64,000 bases of DNA from Gongronella butleri (taxonomy: Eukaryota; Mucoromycota; Mucoromycetes; Mucorales; Cunninghamellaceae). A program made the translations under genes and the position numbers. The stretch's first letter is position 1; each line of letters begins with the position of its first letter. Below, in pieces: positions 23,309-35,400 of this stretch. The stretch is taken from positions 186,001 to 250,000 of the forward strand of contig JAIWZP010000011.1 of assembly GCA_025201375.1 (NCBI GenBank), read 5' to 3'. The notes below the pieces were generated by a model. It was not told the origin of the DNA, did not search any database, and was given only the letters and a program-made list of their open reading frames with translations.

Positions 23309-24399
23309 AGCGAGGGTGGAATGTACAAAGAATCTGGAAAGAAAAAGGAACAACGTGGAATATCAAAAATCGCCTTTCGATCGACCCGGTTTCTATTCCC
23401 GAGTCGGGGATACAATTACCAAATGCGGCCTCTTGCTTCGCCTCTCGACACTGGCACCTTGACAAAGTTGCCAGATTGAATGATCATGCAGACACAATGG
23501 AGATAAAATTCAAGAGAGGGCGAAAGACGAGAAAAAAAAAACAATTGCTGCTCGCGGAGTCGCGGTTTTTGACGGACGTTATAGAATCTCCGCGAGTTAG
23601 CCTTCACGAGGTTGATTTGGCCCTGATTCGTTCAAAATGCATTTTCTGAGGACTGAGTAATCCGATCACTGAAAAAACTTGACGTCGTTGGAGTTTTCCG
23701 TTCAGCGTTCACCAGCTCAAATATAGGACCCGATGAACAAGATCCGGACGATGCGGCCAGCAAAAGGGGGTAATGTTTTGTCCATTTTAATCGCGTATGC
23801 GACTGCGGCCGAACGTATCAGCGCGCGATTCATCTTAAATGAATCAGCGGGCAAACGCGGTAACATAAAAGCGCTTTTTGGAGATATCGCGTTTTGATCT
23901 CGGCAATTTAGCCTTCATCAGGAGTCGTTTTGTTCCTGTTTGGCCCTGATTTTCTCATTTTAATGGTGTGCGCGATATCATAACGGCTTAAGCATTTGGT
24001 TGCTTGTCGATGAATTTTTCAGTACGGGAACGCAAGCCGGAAGCGCGCAGCAGATGTTGGGGTGCAATTTTTAGATAATGCCCAATTCATCACGTTACAA
24101 ATCACAAAAAACTGCAATTAGGAAAAATTGTTCATCCAAGGAGTTGCTCGAGATCCTGCCGCAGTCAATTTTTTATGATAGTACGCGATTGCTCCTTTTC
24201 AAAAAGTCACACTGTGCAAAAATTTTGCAAACGCGCGGAATTGCCATCATTTTTGTTGAAAATCGAAATGAGGGTCGCTTTATTATTATTTTGTGTCATA
24301 GTACATACAAAAGTGAAAGGTGAAGCGAGTGAAGGAGGAGTAGGGAATGTAATTTAGAATAATGAGTGTCAAACGAGGCAAAATGTTTTTTTTTTTTAT
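23309..24399. other. Intergenic with repeat R2 fragments
   Basis: 23640-23700 (GGACTGAGTAATCCGAT..., then a GTTGGAG block) and 23837-23950 (AAATGAATCAGCGGGCAAAC, GAGTCGTTTTG, TGGCCCTGA) match units at 43950-44080 and 63340-64000. The region also holds the DDI1 promoter. No gene supported. Confidence 0.5.
23633..23960. repeat. Dispersed repeat R2, copy A
   Basis: Contains both blocks of the family: GACTGAGT-ATCCGATC (about 23650) and AAATGAATCAGCGGGCAAAC (about 23837), in the same order as at the right end of the window. Confidence 0.55.
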
Positions 24400-27300
24400 T
24401 TAAAATGGATCCAGCATGCTGGTATAGAGAGCTGTGACGGATTGTGTGATTTGCTGCATGGACGTTGTGCTTGCCGAGACATTGTAAAAGGAAGACAGGG
24501 CATTGGCGATGCGTAATGGCAAAAAGGATGCGACACGATCGATGGCCGACTGGGATTTGGGAATGGGAATGATATCGGCGAGGGGAACGCGGACGGCGCG
24601 CGAGGTGTTTGAACGCCAAGCGCGTCGGCTGGCCGTTGCCATGGCAATGGAGGAGGAAGGGTGGGCGAGGGAAGATGATGCGAATGAATTGGATGATGCT
24701 TTTGAGGCCGCATGGGCGCGGAGCTGTTGGTGTGCAAAGAGAGCGACGATGTGGTGGTGGCCATTGTCGTGTGCGAGCTGCTTGGCGGTCTTGCCGGTGA
24801 GTGTGCGCTGGCGCTGCCAGTGGACGTTGCGTGTGAGCAAGACCTTGACAATGTGCGCCTTGCCTGTCCAGCTTGCGAAATGGAGGGCCGTGTACCCATT
24901 GCGGTCGGTGCGATCGACGTCGCAGTCCATGGCGATGAGCAGCTGGACGAGCTTGGCAAAGCCGCAGATGGTGGCGAGATGCAAAAGCGTGTGTTGTTGA
25001 GAATTCGTCAGCGACAAGTATTTTTTGCTCGAAGCAGACGCCGACAATGGTTTTGATCCGACCGTCTGCATGGCCACCAACGCAGCAATCAATTGTTCCT
25101 CGAGATGCACATAGTAAAACGCGCGAGCATTGTCGTAAATGGCCTGTGTCGCCTTTGCAGTGAGCGCGACCGATCGTTTACCCGATGCAGACGATGCTGA
25201 TGACGCGCCACCGCCTGCAGAAGTCGTCGTCGTTGTCGTCGAAGAGGTTCCACCACCAGCCGAATCGCCCTGGACAATGCGCATGGCAATTTGGCGCGCA
25301 TCTTCAACCTTGCCCATGGTCTTTAGACCGACGACCTGCAGGGCCAATTCCATCAGAGCGCGGTCGCTTTCATCGAAATAAGTGAATAAAACGACATCCT
25401 GGCCCTCGAGCATGAGGGGGTGCTCTTTGAAGGAGACAACCACGGGGCCTGCTTGAGGTGCTGGCGGCAAAATGCACAAGAGTGTGTTGGCGCTCCAGCA
25501 ATGGGTCGGAACCGCCGGATTCTCGCCAAAAAGACACGTCAATCCTTCATAGAAATTCGAACCCAGCACCGTCACTTCGGAACCACCGTAAACTGGCCCT
25601 TCGGACGGAATCAAGCGATGCAATTTCGGCGACGACGATTTGTGAGCGTTGTTCAAATCGCGTTTTTGCATCATTTTCGCGTAAATGGCCTCTTGCTGCT
25701 GTTGTTGCTGCTGGAGCGTGCCTGCCACGGCTGATGGCGGGCGACGACGGTTATAAATGTTGGACAATGGGTTTTGAGTGAGCTGATGTTGCTGTTGCTG
25801 CTGGTTCAATGCCTGCTGCACGGCCGCTGCCGACGATTGTGCCTGCTGTTGCAAGAGACCCGGCATGGATGGGCTTGTCAAGAGCGATGGATCGACGGGG
25901 GACATGGCAAACACGCCGCCTGTGGAGCCCGACGTGACGGATGCGCCAGAAGACGAGGCCACGGCAGAAGCTGCAGCGAGCGCATTGGCGTGCGTCGCGG
26001 CGTGTGCGGCGGCAGACATGGGGGTGACAATGGAGGTCGAGCGAGCGGCTGGCGCGTGTGAGAGCAGGTGCATCTTGTCGAGCTGTGCGGATGGCGATGG
26101 GGACGGGAGCATCGACGGGCTGGCCATGGCATCATCGTTTTCAGACGCAGGCGTTGCCGGCGTGTTGGGGCTCGAGTGCCCAGAATCCGATTCGGCGTCG
26201 GCGCCGCCCTTTCGCTTGGCGGGCCGCTTGGCATCGTCATCGGGGCGCGCACGTTTGCGTGCCGACGGACGCGTCAATGTGTTGGAGGCGGTGGCAGGCG
26301 CAGGCTGGGTGGCAATGGCAGGCGTTGGCGCCATGGCATGGCTGGTGCTGCCAGTGGGCGCAGGTGTGGGCGTAGCCGATTGACCCTTGGAACTCTTGTG
26401 GTCGTCGGTGATCATGATTGGTGGCGAGCTGCCCGTACCCAGCACATGGTTGTGACAATCTTTGATCGTGAAAACGAGTCTGTTGGGAAATTAAAAAAAA
26501 AAAGTGAGTAAAAAAAAATTCAAAAAAAAAGCGGAAAAACGGATCAGCCATGCCATTTCTCAAAAAAAGAATGCTTACCTAAAGCCAACTTTTTCGCTAT
26601 GATGACGACAATAGCATGTTACTCGTGTCGGCAAAGTCGCCTCGCCGCTGTTGAACTCGACAAATTCGCTGCAATTGAAGAGCAGGATCTTTTTGCGCTC
26701 CTCGGCCATGATCGCGTCATTCGACAGGTCTGGTAGCTCGTGTGCATACAATGCCGCCAGCTTGGCCGCGCTGCCTTCTTTGTTCGCGGCACGCGCCACC
26801 TTGTTGTCACGTTTCCGCTTCATGCGCTTGCGCTAAGCAAAAAAAGGTTAAAAAAAATAAAAAAAAAAAAAGGCAGGGGAATTGAGCATTTCTCCAATCT
26901 GATTTTTTGTTTTTGCTTACCTCGCGATGCACACAGCTTGTGCACATGATAATCTCATTGTCAGGGTGGCTGTCGCAGACGACAGCGGCCTCCAATTTGA
27001 GGACATCGGCGTCATTCAAAGCAAGCTTGTCATCTGATGGGTGGTCGCTCTTTTGCGCCTTGCGCTTAAGCTTGTCTCGGGCCACCATGTGCTCTGGGAG
27101 CATCAGATGAGACCAATTCATCGCAAGGTCGCCGGCACCATTGGTCAATTGCAAACAAATCTTGATTTGCGTCTCAACGCGCGATTTGGCGCCTGTCGAT
27201 GGCAAACCAAGCACACGGACGTGCCAGCGAGGGTGATCGGCAGGTTTGGGCCTGGTATTTAAGAAGAAAATAAGGTGAGACACACCAATTGTCAAAATCG

Positions 27301-28151
27301 GATGAATGCTGCTTACATCAAAGAGCGGTCAGTGCCCGGATTGAGCATCAAGTTGCCTGGCGTCGCGTACTCGTTGCCAAATTGATGCTGCTTGTCCGAG
27401 TCCTTGGACCCCAGCAAGCCCTGCTCACTAGAAAAGAAAGAAAAACATCAATTAGCCACGTTGTTTCCCCCTCCCCCCCTTTTTTTTTGAGCGTGTGTCG
27501 GTATTTTACCCCTGCAAAGCGGCCTGGTTCAAGAAATCCTCGAAATTAAGGCAATTGCGTGCCAGCATGGGGATCGCGTGGAGGAGTGGGTTGCTAAAGA
27601 CCTGTTTTGAGGGGAAAGAAAGAAAGCATCAAGAATAGTAAACGTGAGCAAGTGCATTCCTTTTTAGCACCATGGGCACTTACATTGAGGAACCCGCCTT
27701 CTTTGCCCTTTCCTTTGCCCTTTTTGCCGTCGTTCTTGGTCGATGCCTTGCCATTGGCAGTGTTGTCGGGCTGAGAGATTGTGCTGGTACTGGCGCTGGT
27801 CTGTGCGTCCTGATTCATCGCCATGGACGTGTCGCCAAAGTCCATAAAGGGCGTGGACGACAACGGCAAGGCCAAATCCTGCTGCTCAAGCTTCACCTGA
27901 CCGCCAGCGCCGAAATATTGCGCATGCATATCTAAAACAAAATGGAAAAAAGACGAATTTAGCCCATTTTTCACTAAAAAGAAAAAAAAAAAAGACGTAC
28001 TGTTGGCGTGGACGAGCTTGTTGTCGTAGGACAGCTGCTGCGAGTTGTACTCGGACACCTGATGTAAAAACAAATCCATCACCTGGTCCGAATTATCCAA
28101 TTGTGCAGGGTCATCGCTGCCGTTGGCCGTTGTGTCGAGCGAGGGGGACAT
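24400..28151 (-). CDS. SPT23: SPT23/MGA2-like IPT-ankyrin transcription factor
   Basis: Seven exons (28151-28001, 27931-27684, 27601-27510, 27427-27317, 27251-26921, 26832-26579, 26479-24400) give 1088 residues. Family knowledge: yeast Spt23/Mga2 sense membrane lipid packing from the ER, are clipped by ubiquitin/proteasome action, and switch on the fatty-acid desaturase gene. Seen here: the family-specific WHVRVLGLPSTGAKSRVETQ strand, a Cys/His cluster (MCTSCVHRE, CYCRHH), long Ser/Ala/Gln-rich linkers, an IPT/TIG domain at about 682-752 (GPVYGGSEVTVLG) and ankyrin repeats at about 890-990 (HTLLHLATICGF, GYTALHFASWTG). The C-terminal 100 residues contain no hydrophobic stretch long enough to be a membrane anchor. 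An AATAAA hexamer overlaps the last base of the stop codon. Confidence 0.92.
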
Positions 28152-30015
28152 GTGTTTCTGCTTTTTAACGTGGAGAGCAAGGGGTATCAAGTGAGTGTCG
28201 TCGAAAAAGAATAAAAAACCAGGTACAAGAGAGCAAATAAAGAAGAAGAAAAGCAAAAGAAAGAAAAAACAAAAGAAATGAAATGAAGGGACCACTCATA
28301 TGGCGACGGCATTTCAATTTAAAGCACTGCCATTGGCCATTTCGGCACAACCATGCCATTCTGCCTTCTTTTTGTTGAGACGGATTTTGCTCGTGATCAC
28401 ATGCTTGCTCTCGCCATTTGCCCCACATGTGAAAAAAAATTGACCAGAAACGAGGGAGATCAAGAAAAAAAAAGGAGCAGCACGCTGACAATTTACCCCG
28501 CATTCTTGTTAAATCCTTGTCGCAATTGACTCGAAGCATTTCACACGGGACATTGACGGGTGCCCAATGGATGCGACGATCCAGGAGAATATGAGGCTGC
28601 GCAGCGATGAAACGTCATTTTGGGGGCTCGCACGCAAAGCAATAAAAAATACAAGAATCGCGCTTTTTTTGCCCAGCTTTTGCCCAGGCACGGAAAAAGG
28701 GTCCAATGGGCAAGTGACGATCAGGGCGCGTCCCATGGGCACAGCCTCGTGGGTCATCCATGGTGCAAGATGGCTCGCACACGCCAAAAAAGGCCCGGAT
28801 CACTCGCTAAAGCGGCTGTTCCCCATTTAATCTGCCCTGAAGCCGTGTCCATAGACACCAATCGATCGTCACAGTCTTGCAAACACATTTTGCTTTCCCC
28901 TAGGAAGGGGTGGGGATGCGGATGGGGATGCGGCGCTATATTTGCACGATTTCACGACAATGTACACCCAATTTCGAGTTTCATGATGGGCCAGACCAGC
29001 CATCCTTCTTGGTCTGCGCTTCCGAAATTCATCAAATGTGCCCCCGACTCGAATGCGCCATTGCTAGTTGCCATTACGACGACGGTGCTTGGAGAGGCAA
29101 GCGCAAAATAGCAAAATGATCATTTTCGCGACATGATTCTTCACTTGGCAAGCCATTCTTTTCGAAGCTGTGCTTGCCTAATTCACCAAATCGATTCAAT
29201 CGAACGCCCTATTGCTAATTACCATAAGATGGCTGTGCTTGCGGAAGAAGCAAGGGAAAATGGCAAAAAAATGGCAAATTGTTGGTTTTCGCGCCATTTT
29301 GGCAACAAGCAAATCCGGTCCACTCCCTTGCCTGCTGTAGTGCACATTTCCGCTTGGACGGCTGTATTGGGAGAGGCAAGCAAAATGATCAATTCCGCGC
29401 TCTAATGGCACTTGCAGTGCGACCAAACCCTTTTTCCCGGATGACTCGTTGCTTTGCCATGTGGGTCATGCGTCGCGGCGGGAAGCGGGGAACAATGAAC
29501 CCTTTTCACTAAAAATGTGGCCTATTGGGCCCTCATTCTCATATTTTAGAGTGGTCATGCCTTTGTGTGGCGATGGTCACGCCATTGTCAGCAATGAGGC
29601 TCTTGCAATGGGATGAAATGGACCGAAAATGGGTAATGGGAACTCGAAGAAAGGCTCAAATGATTATTGCGTAGCACAATTCTTTGGATTTGCATTGGCC
29701 CGTTTAAATACGGGAAGGTCTTGTGTCCGGAAGTCCGGCGCAGGGCTCACTTTTTCTCGCTGCATTGACTGGAGGAGAGGGATCCGCATTGAAAGGGCCT
29801 TGCCAAGTCGGGCTCATTCTTCTTTTTTTTTTTTTCCTCCTTTTTTTTTTTATTCTTTTTCCAGGACCCTTCTTTTTCTCTGTTTTTTTGTTTTTTTTTT
29901 CCTCTCTTTTTCTTCTCTTTCACCCTTTTGTCAAGATACCACTTTGCCGTTCCTTTTTCTTCAATTCTTCTTGTCCTAACTTATTTGCCCCTTATTTATT
30001 CCGTCCGTCCGCTGC
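28152..30015. other. Intergenic, divergent promoters and degenerate repeat
   Basis: CT-rich leaders precede both flanking genes (28160-28290 on the minus strand, 29815-29995 on the plus strand). CCCGTTTAAATACGGG near 29700 is a TATA-like palindrome that could serve the deubiquitinase gene. 28995-29400 contains a degenerate ~154-bp repeat (ATCAAATGTG... and ACCAAATCGA..., each ending in an AGAGGCAAGC / GAAGAAGCAAG block). Confidence 0.4.
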
Positions 30016-32594
30016 ATGTCTAGCACGTCGCTTTTGAAGCTGTTTGGCCTGGTAAGCGCCCCTGTGGGGCTGACCAAGCATCGTAAGAGGCGGCCCTCTG
30101 ACTCGTTTGGCCGCTTTTTTTTTTTTTTTTGCTTCTTTAGGGCACGCCAGTCCGCTCTCCACACGATACCACCCAACAGGATGAGGGCGAGCGGCACCTC
30201 GGCCTGGAAAACGTAAGCTTTAGGGCGGTTTTTGCCTTATGGTCTGTGCTTACCTCGTCTTTTTCTTGCTTTTTTTTTTCTTTTGCCCTTGGTACACGCT
30301 AGTTTGGTAATACCTGGTAAGCAATTACCCTTTTTTTTATCACGCATCGCCGCGTCATTGACCTAGGAATTGTTACGAAACACGCGTTAAAATGGCATTT
30401 CATGCGACTGACCCCCCTTGTTTTCCATCAAAAAGTTACTGCAATTCGGTGCTGCAGGCTCTTTACTATTGCAAACCCTTCCGAGAATGCGTCGCGAATT
30501 TCCCGCAGCCGGCGTACGCGCTGGCGCGGGCCAAGCCGCCGTCAACACCCACATTGCGCAATGGCCAGCCACCGCAGAGCACCAAAATGCAACCCGACAC
30601 GCCATCCTCGTCACCGGCTAAGCAATTGGGGCCATTGGGCATTGCGCCCGGCATGAATGACACCCTTTTTGCCGCGCTAAAGGATCTTTTCATGGAAATC
30701 AGCATGCATCGCAAAAAATCCACCTTTATTGCCCCTGTCAACTTTATCAACAAGGTGAAAAAAGAGAATGGTAAGCCCATTGAACTCTTTATGGCGCGTT
30801 TGACGCGCCAAGACACGGTCGTTTCATACTTTCCCCCCATTTTTTTTTTTTTTTTTTTTTTTTTGCAAAAACCCAGAATTATTTCGCTCCAGCATGCACC
30901 AGGACGCGCACGAGTTTTTAAATTACGTGCTCAATACCATTGCAGACGATGTCGAGACGTACCAAAAGAAGCAATCGCAATCGGTTGCCACGGACAGCAC
31001 GACAGCAAGCAGCACTACGGGTAAAATGGCGGAAAGCGTGACAAATTGTGTTCCCATCGGGCTCTGTTTTGCCCTGGCTGGCCTATGGCGCTGGGTTTCT
31101 TCTTCCTAACGACATGTTTTTGTTTTTATATGCAGATTCTGACTCGTCGTCGGCGGCATCCAGCTCGCATTCCACATGGGTGCATCAACTCTTTGAGGGC
31201 GTCTTTTCCAATGAGACGAAATGCCTGACGTGCGAGACGGTAAGAAAAGTGGGAGGGAGAGAGAGAAAAAACGTACATTGGACTAAGACATAGTCTAGGT
31301 CACAAGCCGCGACGAGTCGTTTATGGATTTGTCGATCGATGTTGAGATGAATTCGTCCGTGACGTCGTGCCTGCGGCAATTCTCAGCGAGCGAGACGCTC
31401 TGCCATAAGAACAAGTATTTTTGCGACCAGTGTGGTGGGCTGCAGGAAGCCGAGCGCCGCATGAAAATCAAACAATTACCAAACATCCTTGCACTTCACC
31501 TCAAGCGCTTCAAGTACCAGGAGCAATTGCAAAAGTATATCAAGCTGACTTATCGCGTCGTCTTCCCCTTTGAATTGCGCCTATTCAACACGGTAAAAAA
31601 ACGGAAGAAAAAGAAAGAAAATGGCGAAAAGCCTGTCTTTTGCATCGTTTGACGACTCATCTCGCTTTTTTTCCCAATCTCTAGTGCGATGAAACCGACG
31701 ATGCCGATCGTCTCTATGAACTATGGGCCTGTGTCATCCACATTGGCAGGTAATTCATGAAAAAAACCGCATGTCGTCGCGTGACAAGGCCGCAAAAAAT
31801 CACGAGAAAAGCACGTCGTGGGCAATCTCTCATCTTTTTTTTTTTTTCTCTCAGCGGGCCGCACCACGGCCACTATGTGACCATTATCAAGAGCAATGGT
31901 CAGTGGCTGTTGTTTGACGACGATGAGGTCACGGTACGTGCCGTTGATGCAAAAAAAAACGACAATTTTCATAAATCGAGGACGCGCCGTGCTCATTGTC
32001 CTTTTTTCTTCCTCTTTTTGATAGAATATCCAAGAGCAAGACATTCAAAAGTACTTTAGCGATTTGCCGGGCACGGGGTCGGGCTACGTGTTGTTTTACC
32101 AGGCGGTGAATCTCAATGTCGAGTCAATCCGCATTCACGACGACGAGCCCAATGATCCATATTTGCCTCCCAATGCGATGCCATCGTCTCCCAATGTGAT
32201 GATGAATGGCCATGTGCCAGACATGACGACGTCGTCGCCGTCGCCGTCGTCGCCGCGTGCATTCCACCATCAAAACCACCACAACCACCATCACACGCCG
32301 CCGCATCTGCCGCACAATGGCATTGGCAGCAATGGCCACTTTGACCACGCCGTGCCAGCGGCACCCAGCTCGCCACGGCTGCAGCCGCCCAGCTATCAGC
32401 TCCCGAACCACCAAAATCATCAAAATCACCAAAATCATCTGAATTCGCACTACGGAGATGCGCTGACCATCCCCATACAAAACACAAACTCGTCCTCCAC
32501 AGAGAGCCTGTCCTCCAGCAGCAATGGCCGCTCTACAGCGTCCTCTGGGCGATCTCGCCCTTGGAACATCGGCATCAAGAAAAAACAGCGATGA
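30016..32594 (+). CDS. USP12/46-type deubiquitinase (Ubp9/Ubp13 family)
   Basis: Ten exons (30016-30051, 30141-30212, 30303-30316, 30436-30770, 30877-31020, 31136-31239, 31299-31592, 31685-31749, 31855-31933, 32025-32594) give 570 residues. Family knowledge: these cysteine proteases remove ubiquitin and are activated by WD40 partners such as WDR48/Bun107. Seen here: the Cys box [15 protein letters not shown] (C41), [15 protein letters not shown], zinc ligands KCLTC and [18 protein letters not shown], and the His box [10 protein letters not shown] with a following LLFDDDEV. The catalytic set is complete. The C-terminal 160 residues are Asn/His/Ser-rich low complexity not needed for catalysis. 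The catalytic cysteine codon is itself split by an intron after a 14-base exon. Confidence 0.93.
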
Positions 32595-33816
32595 AAAGCC
32601 GCCTCTCCTCCCCCCCCCTTTTTTTTGGAATTGCCCCTGATCTATTTTTCTTCGTGTACAACTGCCTCCCTTTTTTAATAATGAAAATCACGCTCGTACT
32701 GGTATCTTTCTTTTTTTTTATCTTTTTTTATTTTTGTGGAGGGCTGATCCATGGACGTGGGGACACATGTCGCGTTGTCGTGCGCGCAGCATGATTCGGA
32801 CTTGCACAGGCGAAAAGGTAAATGCGGCAAGGGGTGCACAAAAGAAAAAAAGAAAAAAAACCATTGCTCCGCCCAAAGCTCCTTTTTTGGACACGCCATG
32901 ATCGAGGCAAAAAAAAAAAAAAAGACGAGCCCCGCCTCCCTTTGGCTAGCAGCCCACTTTTTTTTTTTTGCTTCTCGCGACCTCCTTTATGGCTCTCTAG
33001 ACCGTGATGGACCTTCTCACGATGCTCTGACGCGCTCTGATGAGAATCGATCGCTCATTTAACCGCGTCACAACTCACAGGCACGCTTCTCTGCATGCAA
33101 TCGACCAATCGATCACTTCACGGCCACATGGCGTGTGTTGCCATGCCATTGTAAGGTGGTGCGCTCACATCCAGCCAAGCGCGATGCTCCGCCCGCTGTT
33201 GTGCACCATACCACGCCATTTTTTTTACGACATTTTTTCATCGCTTGGCACGCGTTTTCCGTCCCACAATGGCATCCGCTGGTCATCAAAGTATCCTCTT
33301 TCTCGGTCGCCCTCCCCCCACCTTCATAAACGCCAAATAATATTAATTAGACGGTCATTTGTCGGCTTTTCATCAACGCCGTAGCAAATCCATGATTTTT
33401 TTTATTTTTTTTTGACAGTGGAGTCTCGGCTTCCAAAATATAAAATATAAGCGGAATCTCTGGACAAATTGGGCGCGTGTAACGTCGCGCCTTTTGCCCC
33501 TTTCCCCCTTTTTCCAGCTCAACAAGGTTTTTGGCAAGCAGGCTGGGCTCTTTTGGTGTTTTTAGGGGGGTGGCCGTGTTACCTTGATGCAATAAATAGG
33601 CAAAATGCTCAAACTTTCCAGTGTCACTTTCATCCTTGATCCCGTGGTGTTTTTTTTTGTTTTTGACAACAGCTCCGCCCGTGCCTGATCCTTTTTTTTT
33701 TTCTTGCTTTTCTTTCTCTCATTCATTTTTTTTTCATTGCGCCTTTTTATTTCCCCCCATTCCTTTCTCCTCTCTTTCCTTTTCTTTCCTTTTTATTTTT
33801 TTTTCGATTTATTCCA
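32595..33816. other. Intergenic, no supported gene
   Basis: Poly(T)/poly(A) rich. The last ~150 bases (33660-33816) are an almost pure pyrimidine leader to the gene starting at 33817. A minus-strand open frame at 33347-33592 has no recognisable product and no splice context. Confidence 0.4.
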
Positions 33817-34962
33817 ATGATGCTCGACAAGACCCGTGACCAAAAGCCTTCCAAGTTGAAGGCGATTCTCCAGGGGCAGTGCCCCAAGGCGGCGGCACGG
33901 AAGCACCAACAGCAGCAGCAGCAATTGCGGCTTCAACAGGAACTTGAGCAACAACAGATACAAGAACAGCAAGCATTGGGCAAGCAAGAACCTGTTTTTC
34001 AGAGATCGTCGAATTTATACGCGCTTGCGTCGCCACCCGCGGAACGCGCGTTCTTTGATGTCAAGACAACGCCGTTTTACACCATGTATGAACCATTGTC
34101 GCCGCCGCCTCAAGCACCGCCTGTGAAAAAGACGCGTGCGCGTGCCAACACGTTCCATCATCACCGTGTGGAGCCTGAGCCTGAACGCGAACGCGAGCCA
34201 TTGCCTTCGATTCCGTCTGTTGTTGCAGCCACGATGATTTCCACGGAAAAGCCATCTCGCACCATCAAAAACCATCAACCTCAAGGTCGCCAGCAACGCA
34301 CACAGCCACAATCGCCCGATTCTGAGCAAAAGCAGCCTCCTCCTCGGCGCCATTCTATCTATGGATCGATGCAATCACTTCGTATCGTGCCCCAACCGTT
34401 GCCAGCCGTGCCCCCACAACACCGATCGGCCGTCCAAGCAAGCAACAGCCAAGCAACTCTTGTTCAATCGCCCTCAAATGCGCCTGTTCGGCCTCCTTTG
34501 CAGCAACAGCGCAAATCATCGCTCACATCGTCGTCTACGGCCTCGTTTACATCGTCGCCCAATGTGAGCTCGCAATCCCTCGTGCTGACATCGTCATCAT
34601 CGCCTTATTCGCCTTCCCAGCCGCGCGTATCGGCCGCGGCATCGGCTGCCGTGCTTCCCGCAGGCCCGATCCAGCTGGAAAAAAGTAAATCCACGCCGCT
34701 GCGCACAACAAAGATCAAAACGTACAATGTCGGCTCGTCCCAGCAGCAAAAATCCCAGCAACGTGCTAGCCAAAAGCCATTGAAGCGCGCAGACACCACA
34801 TCTTCGGCATCTTCCACAAGACAAACCACGAAAAAGAAGAGTCATAGAGATACCGATGGCGACAAGCGACGACGACAGCAAGAACTCGAGGAATTGATCT
34901 CTGGGCGACGCGGTAGCACGCTCAAACTCTCATTGACACCCAAGAATGGCCTGTTGAACTAG
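33817..34962 (+). CDS. Intrinsically disordered Gln/Ser/Pro-rich protein
   Basis: A single uninterrupted frame of 381 residues behind a long CT-rich leader. The start at 33817 directly follows that leader; a second Met follows immediately. Composition is low complexity throughout: a Gln-rich coiled stretch near residues 30-55, Pro-rich segments (SPPPQAPP), Arg-directed RRHSIYGSM and RKSSLTSSS sites that look like basophilic kinase targets, and poly-Ser. The one ordered-looking part is the C-terminus, a basic helix (DKRRRQQELEELISGRRG) followed by STLKLSLTPKNG. I do not recognise the family. It could be a scaffold or RNA/chromatin-associated protein; no function is assigned. Being intronless is unusual in this intron-rich window. 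Confidence 0.75.
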   Translation: MMLDKTRDQKPSKLKAILQGQCPKAAARKHQQQQQQLRLQQELEQQQIQEQQALGKQEPVFQRSSNLYALASPPAERAFFDVKTTPFYTMYEPLSPPPQAPPVKKTRARANTFHHHRVEPEPEREREPLPSIPSVVAATMISTEKPSRTIKNHQPQGRQQRTQPQSPDSEQKQPPPRRHSIYGSMQSLRIVPQPLPAVPPQHRSAVQASNSQATLVQSPSNAPVRPPLQQQRKSSLTSSSTASFTSSPNVSSQSLVLTSSSSPYSPSQPRVSAAASAAVLPAGPIQLEKSKSTPLRTTKIKTYNVGSSQQQKSQQRASQKPLKRADTTSSASSTRQTTKKKSHRDTDGDKRRRQQELEELISGRRGSTLKLSLTPKNGLLN

Positions 34963-35400
34963 GATTTTCCATCTTTTTTTTTTCGCACACCTCTCCACAC
35001 CATACTCACACACTCACGCACGATCCCGCCTTACCACGCGCTCGTCTCCTCTTTTGTTTCCAATGGCACACCCACCAGCTTATTCCCATGTACTCTTTTC
35101 TTTTTACCTTTTTGCCCACCAAGCAATTTTAATCCTGTAGATCCCCCTTTCTCTCCCCCCCTCCCCTTTTGTCCCAACACCCCCCGGCCCTTTTCATCCG
35201 GGCACCCCGTGTTGGGGCTTCTAATAAAGCAAGGCCATTCTTGGCTCGTTTTTAATCGTCCAACTTTTTCAATTGCTTTGTCATCTATGGAGGAGTTTCT
35301 ATGCAAAATATTTATAATACACAATGGGGGCTGGCCTCGGGACCTGCGGCAGTGGACGCTCTCAGGCAACACAGACAGACGGACAATGGGCCCACGTCCC
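34963..35400. other. Intergenic between convergent genes
   Basis: 438 bases between two stop codons, C-rich and T-rich, holding both 3' ends. Nothing else is seen. Confidence 0.4.

Noticed and set aside
25774..26511. Long plus-strand open frames rich in Gly/Ala/Arg
   Set aside because: Shadows of the Ser/Ala/Gln-rich linker of the SPT23/MGA2-like protein.
32113..32487. Minus-strand open frames rich in Arg/Val
   Set aside because: Shadow of the Asn/His-rich C-terminal tail of the deubiquitinase.
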